Positions 23,535 through 27,409 of a DNA stretch of 27,409 nt are shown here, one piece after another. Origin of the DNA: JBQTIU01 sp052387815 (GTDB taxonomy: Bacteria; Pseudomonadota; Alphaproteobacteria; CACIAM-22H2). A model generated the notes under the pieces. That model saw nothing but the letters and a program-made list of their open reading frames with translations. It was not told where the DNA came from and did no database searches. Both the position numbers and the translations under genes were made by a program. The stretch's first letter is position 1, and every line of letters begins with the position of its first letter. Where the stretch lies: the NCBI GenBank assembly GCA_052387815.1, contig JBQTIU010000023.1:1-27409 (forward strand), written 5' to 3'.

Positions 23535-24538
23535 CACGAAGGCGCCACGCGCGCCGACTCCCAGCAGGCGGCGAAGTGGCCCGGGGCCTTCTCCTCGAGC
23601 GGCGGATAGTCGCGCCGGCAGCGCTCGAGGGCGAAGGCGCAGCGCGGCGCGAACCCGCAGCCCCGCATCTCCTCGCGCAGCGAGGGCACCATCCCCGGGA
23701 TCTCGGCCAGCCGCTGGCGCGCGCGCGCCGGCTCAAGCGCGTCGGCAAGGCGCGGGATCGACCCCAAGAGGCCCAGCGTATAGGGGTGGCGCGGGCGGCG
23801 GAACAGCGCCTCGACCGGCGCCTCCTCAACCTTGCGCCCGGCGTACATGACGACGACGCGCTCGGCCATCTCGGCGACCACGCCCATGTCGTGGGTGATG
23901 AGCACGATCGCGGCGCCGATCTTGCTCTTGAGCTCGCGCATCAGGTCGAGGATCTGCGCCTGGATGGTGACGTCGAGGGCCGTGGTCGGCTCGTCGGCGA
24001 TCAGCAGCTTGGGGTCGCAGGCAAGCGCCATGGCGATCATGACGCGCTGGCGCATGCCGCCCGAAAGCTGGTGCGGATACTGGGCGATCCGCCGCTCGGG
24101 CTCGGAGATATGGACGAGCCGCAGCATCTCGACCGCGCGCGCCAGCGCCGCCTTGCGGTCCATCCCCTGGTGCAGCATCAGGGTCTCGGCGATCTGCCGG
24201 CCGACCGTCAGCACCGGGTTCAAGGACGTCATCGGCTCCTGGAAGATCATCGAAATCTCGTTGCCGCGGATGGCGCGCATCTCGGCCTCGCCCAATTCCA
24301 GGAGGTTCCGCCCCGCGAAGCGGATCTCGCCGGCGACGATGCGGCCCGGCGGGCTGGGGATGAGGCGCAGGATCGACAGCGAGGTGACGCTCTTTCCGCA
24401 CCCGGACTCGCCGACCACGCCCAGGGTTTCGCCGGCCTTGACCGCAAGAGAGACGCCGTCGACCGCACGCACCACCCCGTCGCGCGTGAAGAAATGCGTC
24501 TTGAGGCCGTCGAGCTCGAGCAGCGCCGCGGCCGCCAT
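23534..24538 (-). CDS. oligopeptide/dipeptide ABC transporter ATP-binding protein, DppD/OppD type
   Basis: 334-residue ATPase with Walker A GESGCGKSV (43-51), signature LSGGMRQRVMIAMAL, Walker B LLIADEPTTALD and switch His in LITHDMGVVAEMAE. The C-terminal Cys block is CGFAPRCAFALERC. ATG 24538 is chosen because GAGGGG lies just upstream and the protein then begins like family members (ALLELDGLKTHFFTRDG). It follows the DppC-like gene by seven bases and forms the ATPase heterodimer with the DppF-like protein. Confidence 0.93.
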   Translation of the reverse strand: MAAAALLELDGLKTHFFTRDGVVRAVDGVSLAVKAGETLGVVGESGCGKSVTSLSILRLIPSPPGRIVAGEIRFAGRNLLELGEAEMRAIRGNEISMIFQEPMTSLNPVLTVGRQIAETLMLHQGMDRKAALARAVEMLRLVHISEPERRIAQYPHQLSGGMRQRVMIAMALACDPKLLIADEPTTALDVTIQAQILDLMRELKSKIGAAIVLITHDMGVVAEMAERVVVMYAGRKVEEAPVEALFRRPRHPYTLGLLGSIPRLADALEPARARQRLAEIPGMVPSLREEMRGCGFAPRCAFALERCRRDYPPLEEKAPGHFAACWESARVAPS

Positions 24539-24545
24539 TGGCCCC

Positions 24546-25427
24546 TCACATGCGCCGGGCAAGCCGCGGATCGAGCGCATCGCGCATCCCGTCGCCGAGC
24601 AGGTTGACGGCGAGCACGGTCAAGGACAGGCAGAGGCCGGGAAACAGGATCAGGTAATAGGCGATCTGGAACAGGCTCCGCCCCTCGGCCATGATGTTGC
24701 CCCAACTCGGAATGTTGGGCGGCGTCCCGGCGCCGATGAAGCTCAAGATCGCCTCGGTGATCATCGCCGAGCCGCACACATAGGTGCCCTGGACCAGGAG
24801 CGGCGGCAGCGTATTGGGCAGGATGTGGCGGACCAGCGTGCGTGCGACGCCGGTGCCGGCGGCGGTTGCCGCCTCGACGAAGGGCTGTTCGCGCAGCGAC
24901 AGCACGACGCCGCGCACCAGGCGCACGACGCGGGGCACCTCGGCGATGGTGATGGCAACGACGACGTTCTCGAGGCTCGCCTTGGTGAGCGCCATCAGCG
25001 CGATCGCCAAGAGCACGGCGGGGATCGACATCAGCCCGTCGACGATCCGCATGACGATGGCGTCCACCCAGCGCAGGAATCCGGTGACCAGGCCGATGGC
25101 GAGCCCGAGGAAGGTGCTCAGGATCGCCACCGCCAGCCCGACCGTGAGCGAGACGCGGGCGCCGTAGACGACGCGGCTGTAGACGTCCCGGCCCAGCATG
25201 TCGGTGCCGAACCAGTGCTCGTCGGAGGGGTGGCGCAGCCGCCGGACGGGCGCCACCGCCTGCGGGTCGATGGTCCCGAGATAAGGCGCGAAGATCGCGA
25301 TCAGGACCATGAGGCCGAGAATGACGCCGCCCGCGACCGCCGTCGGATGGCGCAAGATGGCGGCCTGGATCGGGTTGCGGGCCGCGAAGGCCGGTTGGGC
25401 GAGAATGTCGGCGGAGCCGGCGCTCAT
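24546..25427 (-). CDS. oligopeptide/dipeptide ABC transporter permease, DppC/OppC type
   Basis: 293-residue membrane protein. An N-terminal cytoplasmic stretch and first transmembrane segment (HPTAVAGGVILGLMVLIAIF) precede the periplasmic EHWFGTDMLGRDVYSRVVYG block diagnostic of DppC/OppC. The coupling loop EAATAAGTGVARTLVRHILP contacts the ATPases. The DGMRDALDPR ending is also typical. The ATG is one base past the DppB-like stop. Confidence 0.93.
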   Translation of the reverse strand: MSAGSADILAQPAFAARNPIQAAILRHPTAVAGGVILGLMVLIAIFAPYLGTIDPQAVAPVRRLRHPSDEHWFGTDMLGRDVYSRVVYGARVSLTVGLAVAILSTFLGLAIGLVTGFLRWVDAIVMRIVDGLMSIPAVLLAIALMALTKASLENVVVAITIAEVPRVVRLVRGVVLSLREQPFVEAATAAGTGVARTLVRHILPNTLPPLLVQGTYVCGSAMITEAILSFIGAGTPPNIPSWGNIMAEGRSLFQIAYYLILFPGLCLSLTVLAVNLLGDGMRDALDPRLARRM

Positions 25428-25428
25428 C

Positions 25429-26370
25429 TCAGTAGCGGATGCGCGGGTCGAGGAAGGTGTAGCTGATGTCGACCGCCAGGTTGATGAGGACGTAAGCGGC
25501 CGAGAAGATGAGGATCACGCCCTGGATGATCGGGTAGTCGCGGCGCAGGATCGCGTCGACGGTGAGCCGCCCGATGCCAGGAATGGCGAACACGGTCTCG
25601 GTCACGACGACGCCGCTGATGAGGAGCGCGATGCCGATGCCGATGATGGTGACGATCGGGATCGCCGCGTTCTTGAGCGCGTGTCCGATCAGCACCTTTT
25701 CGGTGTCCAACCCCTTGGCCTGGGCGGTGCGGATGTAGTCCTGGGCGAGCACGTCGAGCATGCTCGCGCGCGTGATCCGGGCGATGAGGGCGATGTAGAC
25801 GATGCCGAGCGCCAGGCTGGGCAGGATCATGTGGCGCAGGAAGGGCCACGGCCCGGCGGCGATGCTGGTGTAGCCCTGCACCGGCAGCCATTCGAGAACG
25901 ACGGCGAAGACGTAGATCAGGATATAGGCGAGGACGAAGACCGGAACGGAGAAGCCCACGACCGCGAAGCCCATGACCGCGCGGTCGATCCAGGTCGCGG
26001 CCTTCCACGCGGCGATCACGCCCAAGGGGACCGCGAGCGACACCGCGACCGCGAGCGTGCACAGGCTGAGCGCCACCGTCGGCTCGACCCGCTGGCCGAT
26101 CAGGCGGGCCACCGGCAGGTTGGTGAAGATCGAGATGCCGAGATCGCCGTGGGCGAGCGCCCAGGCCCAGGTGCCGAAACGCACCAAGAACGGCTGGTCG
26201 AGGCCGAGCTTGGCGCGGATGCGGGCGATGTCCTCGAGCGTTGCGATGTCGCCGGCGATCACCGCCGCCGGGTCGCCGGGCGTCAAATAGAGGAGCGAGA
26301 AAACGAAGATGGCGACCACCCCCATGACGGGGATGGTCGCCAACAGGCGCCGGACGATATAGGCGAACAC
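25429..26370 (-). CDS. oligopeptide/dipeptide ABC transporter permease, DppB/OppB type
   Basis: 313-residue membrane protein with the family's N-terminus (FAYIVRRLLATIPVMGVVAI, then FSLLYLTPGDPA), central GDLGISIFTNLPV block, coupling loop DYIRTAQAKGLDTEKVLIGH and a C-terminal ISYTFLDPRIRY. The GTG at 26370 is chosen because this gives the normal length and the usual RRLL start. The frame stays open upstream, but that part overlaps the binding-protein gene and reads as a shadow. The gap to the binding-protein stop is 20 bases. Confidence 0.92.
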   Translation of the reverse strand: MFAYIVRRLLATIPVMGVVAIFVFSLLYLTPGDPAAVIAGDIATLEDIARIRAKLGLDQPFLVRFGTWAWALAHGDLGISIFTNLPVARLIGQRVEPTVALSLCTLAVAVSLAVPLGVIAAWKAATWIDRAVMGFAVVGFSVPVFVLAYILIYVFAVVLEWLPVQGYTSIAAGPWPFLRHMILPSLALGIVYIALIARITRASMLDVLAQDYIRTAQAKGLDTEKVLIGHALKNAAIPIVTIIGIGIALLISGVVVTETVFAIPGIGRLTVDAILRRDYPIIQGVILIFSAAYVLINLAVDISYTFLDPRIRY

Positions 26371-26390
26371 GCGGGGCTTGGCGCCGACCG

Positions 26391-27409
26391 CTACTTCTTT
26401 TCGACGTTCCACAAGAACACCACCGGCGCGACGATCACGCCCTCGATGTTCTTGCGGTAGGCGGTCGGGATGATGAACTGCGAGGTCGGGATGTAAGGCA
26501 CGGTCTCGTAGGCCCGCTTCTGGATGTCGGCGGCGATCTTCTGCTGCGTCTCGAGATCGGACGCTAGAAACCAGGCATCGCGCATCTTCTCCATCGGCTC
26601 GTCGGTCGGCCATCCGAACCAGGCGCCGAGCCCGTTGCCGCGGGTCGCCGCGTTGAGCGCGGGATTGGCGAGATCTGTCCCCACCCACCAGGTGTGGAAA
26701 ATGCTCCAGCCGCCCTTATCGATCGGCTCGCGCGAGGCGCGCCGGGTGATGAGCGTGCCCCAGTCGCTCGCCGCAAGCTCGACGTTGAGCCCCAGCTTGC
26801 GCAGATGGTCGGCGGTGATCAGCCCCTGGGCGTGGACAATCGGCTGGTCGGTGGCGGTCAGAATCACGATCTTCTCGTTGTTGTAGCCGGCTTCCTTGAT
26901 GAGCTGCTTGGCCTTCTCCAGGCTGCGCGGGCCCTTGAGCGGATCGGCGCCGACGTCGGACGACATCGGCGTGCCGCAGGTGAAGAAGGAAAAGCATTCG
27001 CGGCCTTTTTTAGGATCGCCGACGATCGCCAGCATGTAGTCCTGCTGGTTGACGACATGCAAAAGGGCTTGGCGCATCTTCGGGTTGTTGAAGGGCGGGT
27101 GGAGCTGGTTGAAGCGAATCATGCCCATGCTGCCGAGGGGGTCGATGTTCTCGACCTTGATGTCGCGGTTGCGCTCGAGCACCGGGATGAGGTCGGCCGG
27201 AAGATTCTCCCACCAGTCGACTTCGCCCGCCACCAGCGCGTTGGCCGCGGTGGCGGCGTCGGGGAGGTAGATCCATTCGACACGGTCGACCTTGACGACC
27301 TTGCCGCCCGAGGCCCAGCTCGGCGGCTCCTTGCGCGGCACGTAGTCGGTATTCTTGACGTAGACGACCTTGTTGCCGGGGACCCATTCCTCCTTGACGA
27401 ACTTGAACG
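26391..27409 (-). CDS. ABC substrate-binding protein, family 5 (DppA/OppA type), 5' end outside the window
   Basis: The C-terminal 339 residues of a periplasmic receptor for the Dpp/Opp-type importer. At the window edge the frame is already open (FKFVKEEWVPGNK), so the signal peptide and first lobe are missing. Recognisable family features are YLPDAATAANALVAGEVDWW, then FNQLHPPFNNPKMRQALLHV and the KAKQLIKEAGY segment. It precedes the DppB-like gene by 20 bases. The ligand cannot be inferred. The promoter of this operon is outside the window. Confidence 0.92.
   Translation of the reverse strand, partial: FKFVKEEWVPGNKVVYVKNTDYVPRKEPPSWASGGKVVKVDRVEWIYLPDAATAANALVAGEVDWWENLPADLIPVLERNRDIKVENIDPLGSMGMIRFNQLHPPFNNPKMRQALLHVVNQQDYMLAIVGDPKKGRECFSFFTCGTPMSSDVGADPLKGPRSLEKAKQLIKEAGYNNEKIVILTATDQPIVHAQGLITADHLRKLGLNVELAASDWGTLITRRASREPIDKGGWSIFHTWWVGTDLANPALNAATRGNGLGAWFGWPTDEPMEKMRDAWFLASDLETQQKIAADIQKRAYETVPYIPTSQFIIPTAYRKNIEGVIVAPVVFLWNVEKK

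Noticed and set aside
1..27409. CRISPR arrays, insertion sequences with transposases, rRNA or phage genes
   Set aside because: No regularly spaced repeats, no transposase or integrase motifs and no structural RNA were seen; the only notable repeat is the 23-bp pair.

Overview
This is a high-GC stretch of a bacterial chromosome (or large replicon). Its gene content is typical of a metabolically versatile soil or aquatic proteobacterium, probably an alphaproteobacterium: several ABC importers, HyuA/HyuB, AtuA, MmgE/PrpD and RraA families, and many GTG starts. There is no rRNA, tRNA or housekeeping marker, so the taxonomy is an inference.

Layout. (1) Positions 1 to about 1640 are an AT-richer border. 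It holds a frameshifted formyltransferase gene (602-1280, minus), a 23-bp exact direct repeat (431-453 and 1588-1610) and two tiny ORFs with good ribosome binding sites. (2) 1690-6824, plus strand: HyuB-1, two NitT/TauT-type permeases, a substrate-binding protein and an RraA-like aldolase. (3) 16730 down to 6831, minus strand: AtuA family, DUF4387, HyuB-2, HyuA-2, MmgE/PrpD, a second substrate-binding protein, an ABC ATPase and a ketopantoate-reductase family enzyme. Most junctions are overlapping or nearly so. (4) 16826-22459, plus strand: GntR/UTRA regulator, HyuB-3, HyuA-3 and an HpcH/HpaI aldolase. (5) 27409 down to 22485, minus strand: an oligopeptide-type (Dpp/Opp) importer consisting of a partial binding protein, two permeases and two ATPases.

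How the parts fit. Operon 2 has two permeases and a binding protein but no ATPase. Operon 3 has an ATPase and a paralogous binding protein but no permease. Together they make one importer with alternative receptors. HyuB-1 has no HyuA beside it and closely resembles HyuB-2, so it may share HyuA-2. The proposed scheme is import, ATP-dependent attack on an amide, lactam or cyclic imide (or carboxylation) by HyuAB, processing by AtuA/DUF4387 and the PrpD-like enzyme, and retro-aldol cleavage by RraA and HpcH/HpaI enzymes. The substrate cannot be named from sequence.

The strongest new signal is regulatory. The promoter regions of the HyuB-1 operon (1625-1653) and of gntR (16781-16809) match at 21 of 29 positions. 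This includes a TATAAAC block inside the -35/-10 spacer and identical spacing. The divergent atuA promoter overlaps the second copy, so the GntR protein probably controls all three operons as one regulon.
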